Shown in pieces: positions 34,854-44,610 of a stretch of DNA of 64,000 nt. The notes beneath the pieces are model-generated. The model ran no database searches and was not told where the DNA came from. It saw only the letters and a program-made list of their open reading frames with translations. Each line of letters opens with the position of its first letter. Position 1 is the stretch's first letter. The stretch spans positions 1,302,001 to 1,366,000 of the forward strand of contig NZ_CP029187.1 of NCBI RefSeq assembly GCF_003097535.1, written 5' to 3'. The translations under genes were made by a program, and so were the position numbers. Origin of the DNA: Flavobacterium pallidum (GTDB taxonomy: Bacteria > Bacteroidota > Bacteroidia > Flavobacteriales > Flavobacteriaceae).

Positions 34854-35321
34854 ATGACATTCAGGGAAAAAGTCGCGGCATTATTAGAACAGGGATTGAT
34901 CGAAAAACCCGATGTTTTTTTAATTGACCTTAATATTTCAGATGCTTTTAAGATTACCGTCACGCTGGATGGCGATCATGGCGTCACTTTGCAGGACTGC
35001 ATTGACATCAGCCGTGCGATAGAACATAACCTTGACCGCGAAGAGCAGGATTTTTCGCTTGAGGTAGCTTCAGCAGGTGTTTCGTTGCCGTTGAAGATGG
35101 TCAGGCAGTATAAAAAGAATCTCGGCAGAACGCTGAAGGTTAAAACGGCTTCAGAAAGTATTGAAGGTGAGCTTGTTGAGGTGAATGAGGAATTTATTAC
35201 CTTAGCTTGGGAAGCAAGAGAGCCAAAAAAAGTCGGAAAAGGAAAGGAAACTGTACAGAAAACACAACGGGTTCCGTATTCGGAAATAAAAGAAGCAATG
35301 GTTACAATAACATTTAATTAA
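34854..35321 (+). CDS. rimP: Ribosome maturation factor RimP
   Basis: RimP assists maturation of the 30S subunit. The protein has 155 residues from the ATG at 34854 ([15 protein letters not shown]). The frame is open 12 codons further to an ATG at 34818, but that would translate through the leader hairpin and adds residues unlike RimP. The N-terminal domain ends with the family motif [12 protein letters not shown] (usually EVSSPGL/V), followed by the small SH3-like C-terminal domain. First gene of the conserved rimP-nusA-infB operon. Confidence 0.93.
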   Translation: MTFREKVAALLEQGLIEKPDVFLIDLNISDAFKITVTLDGDHGVTLQDCIDISRAIEHNLDREEQDFSLEVASAGVSLPLKMVRQYKKNLGRTLKVKTASESIEGELVEVNEEFITLAWEAREPKKVGKGKETVQKTQRVPYSEIKEAMVTITFN

Positions 35322-35331
35322 AAGAGTTGGC

Positions 35332-36576
35332 ATGGAAAATTTAGCATTAATCGATTCATTTTCAGAGTTTAAAGACGATAAGCTCATTGATCGTGTAACG
35401 CTTATGGCGATTTTGGAAGATGTGTTCCGCAATGCATTAAAGAAGAAATTCGGTTCAGATGATAATTTCGATATCATCATCAACCCTGATAAAGGGGATA
35501 TGGAAATCTGGAGGAGAAGGGTAATCGTTGCTGATGACGACCTGGACCTGGAGAATGAGGAGATCACATTGACCGAGGCCAGAAAAATCGAGCCGGACTT
35601 TGAAATCGGGGAAGAAGTTTCCGAAGAAGTAAAATTGATTGATTTGGGAAGAAGGGCGATTTTGGCTTTGCGCCAGAACCTGATTTCTAAAATCCATGAG
35701 CATGACAATACCAATCTTTACAAGCAGTTTAAAGACCTTATCGGTGAAATTTATACGGCTGAAGTACACCATGTTCGCCCAAGAGTCGTAATTTTGGTTG
35801 ACGACGAAGGAAATGAGATCGTATTGCCGAAAGAAAAACAGATTCCGTCTGACTTTTTCCGCAAAGGGGATAACGTGCGCGGCATCATAGAAAATGTCGA
35901 GCTGAAAGGCAACAAGCCGCAAATCATCATGTCCCGTACGTCAGAGAAATTCCTTGAGAAGTTGTTTGAACAGGAAATCCCGGAAGTTTTCGACGGCTTG
36001 ATCATGGTGAAAAGCGTGGTTAGGATTCCTGGTGAAAAAGCGAAAGTGGCTGTAGATTCATATGATGACAGGATTGATCCTGTTGGAGCCTGTGTCGGAA
36101 TGAAAGGGTCGCGTATCCACGGTATCGTCCGCGAATTAGGAAATGAAAATATCGACGTGATCAACTATACGACAAACCAGCAATTGTACATCACAAGAGC
36201 ATTAAGCCCTGCTAAAGTATCTTCGATCAAGATCAATGAAGAAACCAAAAGAGCTGAGGTGTTTTTGAAATTGGAAGAAGTATCAAAAGCCATCGGAAGG
36301 GGCGGGCACAACATTAAGCTGGCCGGTTTGCTGACCGGTTATGAGCTGGATGTTATCCGTGAAGGCAACATTGCTGATGAAGAAGATGACGTAGAATTAA
36401 CAGAGTTCTCAGACGAAATCGAAAGCTGGGTGATCGAGGAATTTGCAAAAATCGGCCTCGATACCGCAAGAAGCATCCTGAAACAGGATGTAAACGATCT
36501 TGTCAGGAGAACAGATCTTGAGGAAGAAACCATCCTTGATGTGATGCGTATCCTTAAAGAAGAATTTAGCAACTAA
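35332..36576 (+). CDS. nusA: Transcription termination/antitermination protein NusA
   Basis: NusA binds RNA polymerase and nascent RNA and promotes pausing, termination or antitermination. The 414-residue protein has an N-terminal polymerase-binding domain (1 to about 135), an S1 domain (about 136-200) and two KH domains (GACVGMKGSRIHGIVREL, AIGRGGHNIKLAGLL). A short C-terminal region (EIESWVIEEFAKIGLDTARSI) replaces the AR1/AR2 repeats of E. coli. Because it acts on hairpins, it could regulate its own operon through the leader structure. Confidence 0.98.
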   Translation: MENLALIDSFSEFKDDKLIDRVTLMAILEDVFRNALKKKFGSDDNFDIIINPDKGDMEIWRRRVIVADDDLDLENEEITLTEARKIEPDFEIGEEVSEEVKLIDLGRRAILALRQNLISKIHEHDNTNLYKQFKDLIGEIYTAEVHHVRPRVVILVDDEGNEIVLPKEKQIPSDFFRKGDNVRGIIENVELKGNKPQIIMSRTSEKFLEKLFEQEIPEVFDGLIMVKSVVRIPGEKAKVAVDSYDDRIDPVGACVGMKGSRIHGIVRELGNENIDVINYTTNQQLYITRALSPAKVSSIKINEETKRAEVFLKLEEVSKAIGRGGHNIKLAGLLTGYELDVIREGNIADEEDDVELTEFSDEIESWVIEEFAKIGLDTARSILKQDVNDLVRRTDLEEETILDVMRILKEEFSN

Positions 36577-36619
36577 AAATCCTTTGCAACACAACTAAAG
36601 GTAATTATAAAAACAATTT

Positions 36620-39379
36620 ATGTCTGAAGAGAGAGTAATAAGAATTAACAGGGTTTTAAGGGAGCTGAATATTTCCTTGGAAAGGGCCGTTGATTATCTT
36701 AAAGATAAGGGGATTGCCATCGATGCAAATCCGAACGCCAAGATTTCCGAAAGAGAATTCGGCATCCTGCAGGACCAATTTGCAGGCGACAGGGGGAATA
36801 AGGAAGCTTCGAAAGAAGTGGGCGAAGAAAAAAGGAAAGAAAAAGAAGCGTTGCGCATCGAAAGGGAGCGTGAGATTGAAGAAAAGCGCAAACATGACGA
36901 AGAGCGCCTGAAAAGCCAGCAGGAAGTGATTAAGGCCAAAGCAGTAGTGACAGGCCCGAAAACTGTCGGTAGCATCGACCTCAATCCAAAAAAACCTGCA
37001 GTTCCTGAGCCAAAAGCTGCGGAGCCGGTTAAAACGGAACCAGTTAAAACGGAACCTGCAAAACCTGAAATTGTTCAGGCTGAAACGCCTGTTGCTGTTG
37101 CTCCTCCGGTTGTTACTCCTGAAAAGCCGACGACTACCGAAGCAGCTGCGCCTGCACAGGATGAGGCTATTACGACACAGTACGTGCAACTTTCAGGGGC
37201 TACCTTTACAGGGCAGACGATAGATTTGTCGCAATTTGACAAGCCTAAAAAGAAAAAAGAAGATCTAAAGATTACGCCCAATAATCCGGGTGCAAATGCT
37301 GCCGGAGCTGCGGGTCAAAATAAGAATAAACGCAAGCGTATTGCTCCAAAACCCGGAACGCCGGGCGGAAACAATACCAACAATGCCGGGAATAATGCCA
37401 ACAGAGGGCCGGGTGGAAAACCTGCTTTCAATAAACCGGGCAACCGTCCTGCTATAGTAGCTAAAGTTGAGCCGACAGAGGAAGAGGTTAAAAACCAGAT
37501 CCGTGAAACACTTGAAAAGCTTCAGGGCAAAGGCGGAAAATCCAAAGCAGCGAAATACAGGAGGGATAAAAGGGAAACACACCGCCAGAAATCAGACGAC
37601 GAGCAAAGGGCTATCGACGAAGGCAGTAAAACCATTAAGGTTACTGAGTTCGTTACCGTAGGCGAGGTGGCCACCATGATGGATGTGCCAATTACAAAAG
37701 TAATCGGAACCTGTATGTCACTTGGAATCATGGTTACCATGAACCAGCGCCTTGATGCGGAAACGCTGACAATTGTTGCGGATGAATTCGGTTTTGATGT
37801 GGAATTCATCACAACGGATCTTGAAGAAAACATTAAAGTGGTTGAAGACCGCGAAGAAGACCTTGTCAACAGGGCGCCGATTGTAACCGTAATGGGTCAC
37901 GTCGATCACGGTAAGACTTCGCTTCTCGATTATATCCGTAAGGAAAACGTAATCGCCGGGGAGTCCGGAGGGATTACGCAGCACATCGGTGCTTATGGAG
38001 TGACTTTGGATAACGGACAAAAAATCGCATTCCTTGATACACCGGGTCACGAGGCGTTTACCGCCATGCGTGCGCGTGGTGCCCAGGTAACCGATATTGC
38101 TATTATCGTAGTGGCTGCAGACGACGATATCATGCCGCAAACCAAAGAAGCCATCAGCCACGCACAAGCTGCAAATGTGCCTATTATCTTCGCCATCAAC
38201 AAAGTGGATAAGCCAAATGCCAATCCTGAAAAAATCAAGGAAAGGCTTGCCGGGATGAATCTTTTGGTGGAAGACTGGGGCGGAAAAATCCAGTCACACG
38301 ATATTTCGGCTAAAGTCGGGACGGGTGTAAAGGATTTATTGGAAAAAGTATTGCTCGAAGCTGAAATCCTTGACCTGAAAGCCAACCCGGACAAACCTGC
38401 TTCAGGGACCGTGGTAGAAGCTTTCCTTGATAAAGGTAAAGGATATGTTTCCACAATCCTGGTTCAGGACGGGACATTGAAAGTCGGAGATTACATGCTT
38501 GCCGGAAAACACCATGGAAAAATCAAGGCGATGCACGATGAGCGCGGACACATTGTTAAAGAAGCAGGGCCTTCAACGCCGGTATCGGTACTTGGTTTGG
38601 ATGGTGCTGCGACAGCTGGTGATAAATTCAATGTTTTTGAAGATGAAAGGGAAGCCAAAGCGATTGCTGCAAAACGTACGCAATTGATGCGTGAGCAATC
38701 CGTCCGTACACAAAGGCACATTACACTTGCCGAAATCGGTAGGCGTATCGCGCTTGGACAGTTTAAAGAACTTAACATTATCCTTAAAGGGGACGTTGAT
38801 GGTTCTGTGGAAGCGCTTTCTGACTCATTCTCAAAATTATCGACGGAAGAAATCCAGATCAATATCATTCACAAAGGAGTAGGTGCGATTACTGAAACTG
38901 ATGTTATGCTGGCTTCTGCTTCAGATGCGATCATTATCGGATTTAACGTGCGCCCTGCCGGAAATGCAAGGCAGTTGGCCGATAAAGAGGAAATCGATAT
39001 CCGTAATTACTCAATCATCTATGATGCCATCGATGACTTGAAAGACGCCATGGAAGGGATGCTTTCTCCTGAAATGAAGGAAGAAATTACCGGAACTGCA
39101 GAAATCAGGGAGATTTTCAAAATCTCAAAAGTGGGGTCTATTGCAGGTTGTATGGTTACCGATGGAAAAATATTCAGGAACTCCCGAATCCGTATCATCC
39201 GCGAGGGCGTGGTGGTACACACCGGGGAGCTTACGGCCCTGAAGCGTTTCAAGGACGATGTGAAAGAAGTCTCAAAAGGCTACGATTGCGGAATCCAGGT
39301 GAAAGGTTACAATGATATCGAGCAGCTTGATATTATTGAGGCATTCCAGGAAGTTGCCGTTAAGAAAAAGTTGAAGTAG
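36620..39379 (+). CDS. infB: Translation initiation factor IF-2
   Basis: IF-2 places initiator tRNA on the 30S subunit and drives subunit joining. The 919-residue protein has the N-terminal IF2N helices (residues 6-50), a long charged and Ala/Pro-rich linker (about 60-330), and the GTPase domain with GHVDHGKTS (G1), DTPGHEAF (G3) and NKVD (G4), followed by the beta-barrel and tRNA-binding domains. Its last bases and stop codon form part of an octamer array. Confidence 0.98.
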   Translation: MSEERVIRINRVLRELNISLERAVDYLKDKGIAIDANPNAKISEREFGILQDQFAGDRGNKEASKEVGEEKRKEKEALRIEREREIEEKRKHDEERLKSQQEVIKAKAVVTGPKTVGSIDLNPKKPAVPEPKAAEPVKTEPVKTEPAKPEIVQAETPVAVAPPVVTPEKPTTTEAAAPAQDEAITTQYVQLSGATFTGQTIDLSQFDKPKKKKEDLKITPNNPGANAAGAAGQNKNKRKRIAPKPGTPGGNNTNNAGNNANRGPGGKPAFNKPGNRPAIVAKVEPTEEEVKNQIRETLEKLQGKGGKSKAAKYRRDKRETHRQKSDDEQRAIDEGSKTIKVTEFVTVGEVATMMDVPITKVIGTCMSLGIMVTMNQRLDAETLTIVADEFGFDVEFITTDLEENIKVVEDREEDLVNRAPIVTVMGHVDHGKTSLLDYIRKENVIAGESGGITQHIGAYGVTLDNGQKIAFLDTPGHEAFTAMRARGAQVTDIAIIVVAADDDIMPQTKEAISHAQAANVPIIFAINKVDKPNANPEKIKERLAGMNLLVEDWGGKIQSHDISAKVGTGVKDLLEKVLLEAEILDLKANPDKPASGTVVEAFLDKGKGYVSTILVQDGTLKVGDYMLAGKHHGKIKAMHDERGHIVKEAGPSTPVSVLGLDGAATAGDKFNVFEDEREAKAIAAKRTQLMREQSVRTQRHITLAEIGRRIALGQFKELNIILKGDVDGSVEALSDSFSKLSTEEIQINIIHKGVGAITETDVMLASASDAIIIGFNVRPAGNARQLADKEEIDIRNYSIIYDAIDDLKDAMEGMLSPEMKEEITGTAEIREIFKISKVGSIAGCMVTDGKIFRNSRIRIIREGVVVHTGELTALKRFKDDVKEVSKGYDCGIQVKGYNDIEQLDIIEAFQEVAVKKKLK

Positions 39380-39510
39380 TTGCTGAGTCACTGAGTTGCT
39401 GAGCATCTTAGTTTTTCAGTCTATAAAATAAAAAAGCGTCCAAATTATGGGCGCTTTTTTATTTTCAATAGTCAAAACTTTAATTTTGCTCATCAACTCA
39501 GCAACTACTT
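39374..39510. repeat. Octamer array and 15-base inverted repeat spanning two convergent stop codons
   Basis: AAGTAGTTGCTGAGT at 39374-39388 is repeated as its exact reverse complement at 39496-39510, so infB and the SPOR gene end on the same bases, both with AAG TAG. From 39379 the left arm continues as 8-base units (GTTGCTGA, GTCACTGA, GTTGCTGA, GCATCTTA, GTTTTTCA); the right arm has CATCAACT and CAGCAACT. The terminator lies between the arms. Confidence 0.85.
39428..39463. terminator. Bidirectional terminator between infB and the SPOR-domain gene
   Basis: GCGTCC, loop AAATTAT, GGGCGC with runs of A on the left and T on the right, so it can stop transcription from both convergent genes. Confidence 0.85.
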
Positions 39511-39894
39511 ATTCGGCTTTATCAAAAGCGCGTTCGGATACTCCGCCTTAATCTCATTCAGGCTGCGTTCGGCTTCGATGCGTGTCTTGAAATTCCCTGC
39601 CCAAACTTTATAGAAAGGCGTGTTGAAAATGATGGTAGCGTCAAAGTTTTTGAATTTCTTCTTAAAGTCGGCCAGTGATTTTTTCGAACTTTCACTGTCA
39701 CCGGTATAAATCTGGATTTTATAACGATCGTTTACGGTAATGGAAGAGTTGATCCTGCGTTTTTCTTTTAGCAGAGTTTCGAATTTAGGGTCTTGGCTGA
39801 TGGTCGTTTTTGGTTCCTGTGAAAACATCGGAACAGCAGATAAAATTAAAATGCCAATAGTCGACAATGCCTTTATCTGATTCATTTTTTTCAT
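39505..39894 (-). CDS. Secreted SPOR-domain protein
   Basis: From the ATG at 39894 the protein has 129 residues and starts with a signal peptide (MKKMNQIKALSTIGILILSA, cleaved near FSQ). The frame stays open 13 codons upstream, but that would precede the signal peptide. The C-terminal 75 residues match a SPOR domain (RYKIQIYTGDSES, FYKVWAGNFKTRIEAERSL), which binds denuded peptidoglycan strands. It may localise to division sites or the cell envelope. An exact TAnnTTTG box lies upstream. Confidence 0.88.
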   Translation of the reverse strand: MKKMNQIKALSTIGILILSAVPMFSQEPKTTISQDPKFETLLKEKRRINSSITVNDRYKIQIYTGDSESSKKSLADFKKKFKNFDATIIFNTPFYKVWAGNFKTRIEAERSLNEIKAEYPNALLIKPNK

Positions 39895-39912
39895 AAGTGT
39901 ATGTTTTTTAAA

Positions 39913-39920
39913 CAAATGTA
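39913..39920 (-). promoter_or_regulatory. -7 box for the SPOR-domain gene
   Basis: Minus strand TACATTTG, exact consensus, 18 bases before the ATG at 39894. A TTG lies 15 bases further upstream, closer than usual. Confidence 0.5.
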
Positions 39921-39996
39921 ATATTTCCAGCAATACAACGGCTCCGCAAATTATTTAGAATTGGTATAAATTGGATATTAAGATATATTTAAGGTT

Positions 39997-40025
39997 TTGA
40001 GAATGGTTCATAAATTGTATTTTTG
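39997..40025 (+). promoter_or_regulatory. Promoter of the act-cox operon
   Basis: TTG (39997-39999), 18 bases, TATTTTTG (40018-40025), an exact consensus match. The leader would be about 80 bases. Confidence 0.8.
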
Positions 40026-40112
40026 TGCAGGTTTAAAAAGGGTGTATTCTGCTTTTTCGTTGAGAATCAGGGAAAAAGGTTACATCATCATTAGTCGATA
40101 ATCATCTAAAAT

Positions 40113-41456
40113 ATGAAAAAGGTGGGTAACCATAATTCGATTTCGAAAAATTTATTTTACAGTTTGGCGATTCTGCTGGCTTTTTCCTTCACTTCTTTTG
40201 CTCAAGATCCTGCTGCTCCGATGGCTACTACTACGGCTGCTCCGGCAACTGGCGCTGCGGCTCCGGCTGCTGCTGGTGATCCTGCTGCGGGGAAGGGCTT
40301 GTTTAATGCAAACTGTGCTGCATGTCACAAGCTTGATGCTAAAATGACGGGTCCTGCTTTGAGGAATGTTGCGGAAAGGCACGACAAAGAGTGGCTTTAT
40401 AAATGGATTCACAACAGCTCTGAGATGATCAAATCTGGGGATGCTGCTGCTGTAAAGTTGTTTGAAGAAAATAACAAATCGGTAATGACGCCTTTCCCTC
40501 AATTGTCGACTACTGATATTGATAATATTATCGCGTATACTTCTCAGCCTGCTCCGGTTGCTGAGAAAACTGGATCTACATTGCCTCCGGGAACTGAAGC
40601 TGCTTCTGGTGGTATGTCAAACACGCTGATTCTTGGGATCTTGATAATTGTCCTGGCTGTTCTTGTCGTAATGCTTGTTCTTGTAAACCGTACGCTGAAG
40701 AGAATCGCTGCGGCAAACGGTGTTACCTATCCTGAAAAAGAACCGAGGATTTCAATCTGGAAAGCATATGCCAAAAACCAGTTCCTTGTTTTGGTTACGG
40801 CTATTTTTCTTTTGCTTGCCAGTGGTTATTATGTATACGGCTTCCTGATGCAGGTGGGCGTTGATCAGGATTACCAGCCGGTTCAGCCAATCCATTATTC
40901 GCACAAGATTCACGCCGGTGATAACGGTATTGATTGTAAATATTGCCACTCTTCGGCAAGGGTCAGTAAGAATGCGGGAATCCCTTCTTTGAATGTTTGT
41001 ATGAATTGCCATAAAAACATCTCTGAATTCCAGGGTGATAAGGATTCTATTTACGATTATTCTAAAGAATTCTATACTGGCGAAATCCAAAAATTATATG
41101 ATGCAGTGGGCTGGGATAAAACAACCCAGAAATATACAGGTAAATCCCATCCTGTAAAATGGACACGCATCCATAACCTACCTGATTTTGCTTACTTCAA
41201 CCACTCGCAGCACGTTACTGTTGCTGGGGTAGAATGCCAGAAATGCCACGGCCCGGTTCAGACTTATGAAGTGCAGAAACAATTTGCTCCATTAACTATG
41301 GGTTGGTGTATCAACTGTCACCGCGAAACTGAGGTGAAGATGGAAGGTAATGACTATTACAAAAAGATCCACGAAGAACTTTCCAAAAGATATGGCGTTG
41401 ATAAGCTGACGGCTGCCCAAATGGGTGGACTTGAATGCGGTAAATGCCACTATTAA
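40113..41456 (+). CDS. actA: Alternative complex III subunit ActA, multihaem cytochrome c
   Basis: ActA carries electrons from the quinol site to the terminal acceptor of alternative complex III. The 447-residue protein has a signal peptide, an N-terminal monohaem domain (CAACH, Cys68 to His72), two membrane helices (about 173-193 and 223-245) and a pentahaem domain with CKYCH, CMNCH, CQKCH, CINCH and CGKCH. The total is six haem c sites. An Ala/Pro-rich linker precedes the first haem. First gene of the operon. Confidence 0.96.
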   Translation: MKKVGNHNSISKNLFYSLAILLAFSFTSFAQDPAAPMATTTAAPATGAAAPAAAGDPAAGKGLFNANCAACHKLDAKMTGPALRNVAERHDKEWLYKWIHNSSEMIKSGDAAAVKLFEENNKSVMTPFPQLSTTDIDNIIAYTSQPAPVAEKTGSTLPPGTEAASGGMSNTLILGILIIVLAVLVVMLVLVNRTLKRIAAANGVTYPEKEPRISIWKAYAKNQFLVLVTAIFLLLASGYYVYGFLMQVGVDQDYQPVQPIHYSHKIHAGDNGIDCKYCHSSARVSKNAGIPSLNVCMNCHKNISEFQGDKDSIYDYSKEFYTGEIQKLYDAVGWDKTTQKYTGKSHPVKWTRIHNLPDFAYFNHSQHVTVAGVECQKCHGPVQTYEVQKQFAPLTMGWCINCHRETEVKMEGNDYYKKIHEELSKRYGVDKLTAAQMGGLECGKCHY

Positions 41457-41510
41457 TCCGTAACGGACCGGAAGAACAAAAATAATTTAAGAAGCTAATA
41501 TTTATATAAG

Positions 41511-44500
41511 ATGTCATCAAACAAAAAATACTGGAAAAGTGTTGAAGAACTAAACGAAAATAGTTCTATTGTTGAGGCGTTAAGGAATAACGAATTCATC
41601 GAAGCCATCCCAACAGATGAGTTTCTTGGAGATAAAGAAGCACTGTCTTCTTCTTCCACCACCCGTCGTGATTTCTTAAAGTACGTAGGATTTTCAACTG
41701 CAGCAGCATCGCTTGCCGCTTGTGAGGGTCCGGTAGTTAAATCGATTCCTTATGTGGTGCAGCCGGAACAGATTATTCCGGGTGTTGCGAACTTCTACGC
41801 AACGTCTGTTTTCGATGGATTTGATTTCGCCAACATCCTTGTAAAAACAAGAGAAGGCCGTCCGATTAAAATTGAAAACAATACGATTGCCGGTGCTAAA
41901 TTCTCTGCCAATGCCAGGGTTCACGCTTCCATTTTGTCTTTGTATGATAATATGCGTCTGAAGCAGCCTAAGGTGGCCGGTAAAGATGCTTCCTGGACTG
42001 ATGCTGATGCTGAAGTAAGAAAAGGCCTAGCCGCTGCTAAAGCAAATGGTGGGCAAATCGTATTGCTTACCGGAACATTGGCGAGTCCTTCTACTGAAAA
42101 ACTGATTTCTGAATTCATTGCGCAAAACCCAACAGCTAAGCATGTTGTGTATGATGCGGTTTCTTCGTCGGCGGCTTTGGATGCTTATGAAATGGCTTAC
42201 GGAGAAAGGGCGTTGGTGGATTATGACTTTTCAAAAGCGGGTACAATCGTTTCTGTCGGCGCGGATTTCTTAGGGGATTGGCAAGGAGGCGGTTATGATT
42301 CTGGGTATGCAAAAGGAAGAATTCCTGCAAATAATAAAATGTCCAAGCATTTCCAGATGGAGTCAAATATGACTTTATCCGGCGCTGCTGCAGATACAAG
42401 AATTCCAATGACGACTGCACAACAAAAGCAGGCGCTGGTACACATATATAATGTTGTCGTTGGCGGAGGGGCTTCTGTAAACCTGGACGCAAAAGTGAAA
42501 GCCGGAGTTGATAAAGCCGCGCAACAATTGAAATCATCAGGATCTAAAGGGCTTTTGGTTTCAGGAATCCAGGATAAAAATGCACAATTGCTTGTTTTGG
42601 CAATCAACAGCAGGCTGGCCAGCGAGGCTTTCCTGTCTGCCGGTGCAAGACAGATCAGAAAAGGTTCCAACGAAAAAATGGCGCAATTGGTGAGCGATGT
42701 TATTGGCGGAAAAGTGCAGGCATTGATCATGAGCGGCGTGAATCCAGTGTATACTTTGCCTAATGGTAAGGTATTCGGTGAAGCCGTGAAGAAAATGCCA
42801 CTTTCAGTAACTTTTTCTTTAAAAGACGATGAAACTGCAATGGTGTCCAAAGTGGCTATCGGAACGACACATTATCTTGAATCATGGAATGACTTGAGTT
42901 TGGTAAAAGGAAGCTACGCTTTGACACAACCAACCATTCGTCCATTATTCCCACAAACCAAACAATTCCAGGAAGCTTTATTGTCCTGGACAGGAAATAC
43001 AGGAAGTTTCTACAGCTATGTAAAGGCAAATTCGGCGGCTTACACTTCGGGCTCTTCATGGAACCAGGTGTTACATGACGGTGTATTTGCTGCAGCAGTT
43101 ACTCCGATGAGTGCTGCTTCAGTTGATGCTTCTGCGGCAGCGTCGGCACTTTCACAGGCTAAAGGAGGCGGAACAGAATTGGTGCTTTATACCAAAACCG
43201 GAATGGGAGACGGCCAGCAGGCCAATAACCCATGGTTGCAGGAATTCCCGGATCCGATTACAAGGGTTTCATGGGATAATTACGTAACTGTTTCTGCAAA
43301 AGACGCTAAAGCGTGGGAGCTTGAAAATTACAATGTGGCCAATGGCGGACTTAACGGTAGCTATGTGACTCTGGAAGTTAATGGAGTGAAACTGGAAAAT
43401 GTTCCGGTAATCATCCAGCCTGGTCAGGCGCAAGGTACCGTAGGTGTAGCGCTTGGTTATGGTAAAACGGCTTCACTTAAAGAAGAAATGCAGGTAGGCG
43501 TTAATGCTTATACCTTATATAATAATTTTAATGATGTCCAGCCGGTTAAGATTTCAAAATCTGGCGGTTCACACGAATTTGCGTGCATACAGCTGCACAA
43601 AACCTTAATGGGGCGTGGGGATATCATCAAGGAAACCACGCTGAAAATCTTCAGTTCTGAAGAAGCGGAAGTGTGGAACGAGCAACCAATGGTGTCATTG
43701 GATCACAAAGAAGTCCCTGCTACATCGGTGGATTTATGGGAGCCTTTCGACCACTCTGTGGGACACCACTTCAATCTTTCAATCGACTTAAATGCCTGTA
43801 CAGGTTGTGGCGCCTGCGTTATCGCTTGCCACGCTGAGAACAATGTTCCTGTAGTTGGGAAATCTGAAATGAGGAGAAGCCGTGATATGCATTGGCTGCG
43901 TATCGACAGATATTATTCTTCGGAAGAGACTTTTGCGAAAGACGATATCAAGAAAGAAGAATTCGATGGTTTATTTGGTGAAAAAGGTTCATTAGGCGGT
44001 TTCAGTGAAATGGAAAATGCATACGCTGAGAATCCTCAGGTAGCTTTCCAACCGGTAATGTGCCAGCACTGTAACCACGCTCCTTGTGAGACTGTTTGTC
44101 CGGTAGCTGCTACTTCACACTCACGCCAGGGACAAAACCATATGGCTTACAACCGTTGCGTTGGTACCAGGTATTGTGCAAACAACTGCCCTTACAAAGT
44201 ACGTCGTTTCAACTGGTTCCTGTATGCCAATAACAATGAATTCGATTACCATATGAACAATGATATGGGTCGTATGGTATTGAATCCTGATGTAAACGTA
44301 CGTTCACGTGGGGTGATGGAAAAATGCTCTATGTGTATCCAGAAAACCCAACTGACCATCCTGACCGCCAAACGTGAAGGAAGGGAAGTGAAGAAAGATG
44401 AATTCGAAACCGCCTGTTCAGCAGCCTGTTCATCAGGAGCAATGATTTTCGGTGACGTAAACAATAAAGAAAGCAAGGTAGCCGAATTGGCACAAGATGA

Positions 44501-44576
44501 CAGAATGTACCACCTGTTAGAGCACGTAGGGACAAAACCGAATGTGTTTTACCATGTAAAAGTCAGAAATACCTAA
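41511..44576 (+). CDS. actB: Alternative complex III subunit ActB, iron-sulfur/molybdopterin-like
   Basis: The 1,021-residue periplasmic subunit begins with a cytoplasmic-looking leader and a Tat motif (TRRDFLKY, Arg52-Arg53), then a Cys71 in SLAAC. The first two-thirds resemble molybdopterin oxidoreductases but in this complex the cofactor is absent. The last third has four Fe-S binding groups: CTGCGACVIAC, CQHCNHAPCETVC, CVGTRYCANNC and CSMC with CSAAC. It passes electrons from the ActC quinol site to the haems of ActA and ActE. Confidence 0.96.
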   Translation: MSSNKKYWKSVEELNENSSIVEALRNNEFIEAIPTDEFLGDKEALSSSSTTRRDFLKYVGFSTAAASLAACEGPVVKSIPYVVQPEQIIPGVANFYATSVFDGFDFANILVKTREGRPIKIENNTIAGAKFSANARVHASILSLYDNMRLKQPKVAGKDASWTDADAEVRKGLAAAKANGGQIVLLTGTLASPSTEKLISEFIAQNPTAKHVVYDAVSSSAALDAYEMAYGERALVDYDFSKAGTIVSVGADFLGDWQGGGYDSGYAKGRIPANNKMSKHFQMESNMTLSGAAADTRIPMTTAQQKQALVHIYNVVVGGGASVNLDAKVKAGVDKAAQQLKSSGSKGLLVSGIQDKNAQLLVLAINSRLASEAFLSAGARQIRKGSNEKMAQLVSDVIGGKVQALIMSGVNPVYTLPNGKVFGEAVKKMPLSVTFSLKDDETAMVSKVAIGTTHYLESWNDLSLVKGSYALTQPTIRPLFPQTKQFQEALLSWTGNTGSFYSYVKANSAAYTSGSSWNQVLHDGVFAAAVTPMSAASVDASAAASALSQAKGGGTELVLYTKTGMGDGQQANNPWLQEFPDPITRVSWDNYVTVSAKDAKAWELENYNVANGGLNGSYVTLEVNGVKLENVPVIIQPGQAQGTVGVALGYGKTASLKEEMQVGVNAYTLYNNFNDVQPVKISKSGGSHEFACIQLHKTLMGRGDIIKETTLKIFSSEEAEVWNEQPMVSLDHKEVPATSVDLWEPFDHSVGHHFNLSIDLNACTGCGACVIACHAENNVPVVGKSEMRRSRDMHWLRIDRYYSSEETFAKDDIKKEEFDGLFGEKGSLGGFSEMENAYAENPQVAFQPVMCQHCNHAPCETVCPVAATSHSRQGQNHMAYNRCVGTRYCANNCPYKVRRFNWFLYANNNEFDYHMNNDMGRMVLNPDVNVRSRGVMEKCSMCIQKTQLTILTAKREGREVKKDEFETACSAACSSGAMIFGDVNNKESKVAELAQDDRMYHLLEHVGTKPNVFYHVKVRNT

Positions 44577-44610
44577 TCGAATTAATTAATCAGAAACAAT
44601 ATAAAGGATT

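Noticed and set aside
36656..37189. Long minus-strand frame inside infB
   Set aside because: It arises from the repetitive Ala/Pro/Lys linker of IF-2 and contains only Phe/Arg-rich low-complexity sequence.
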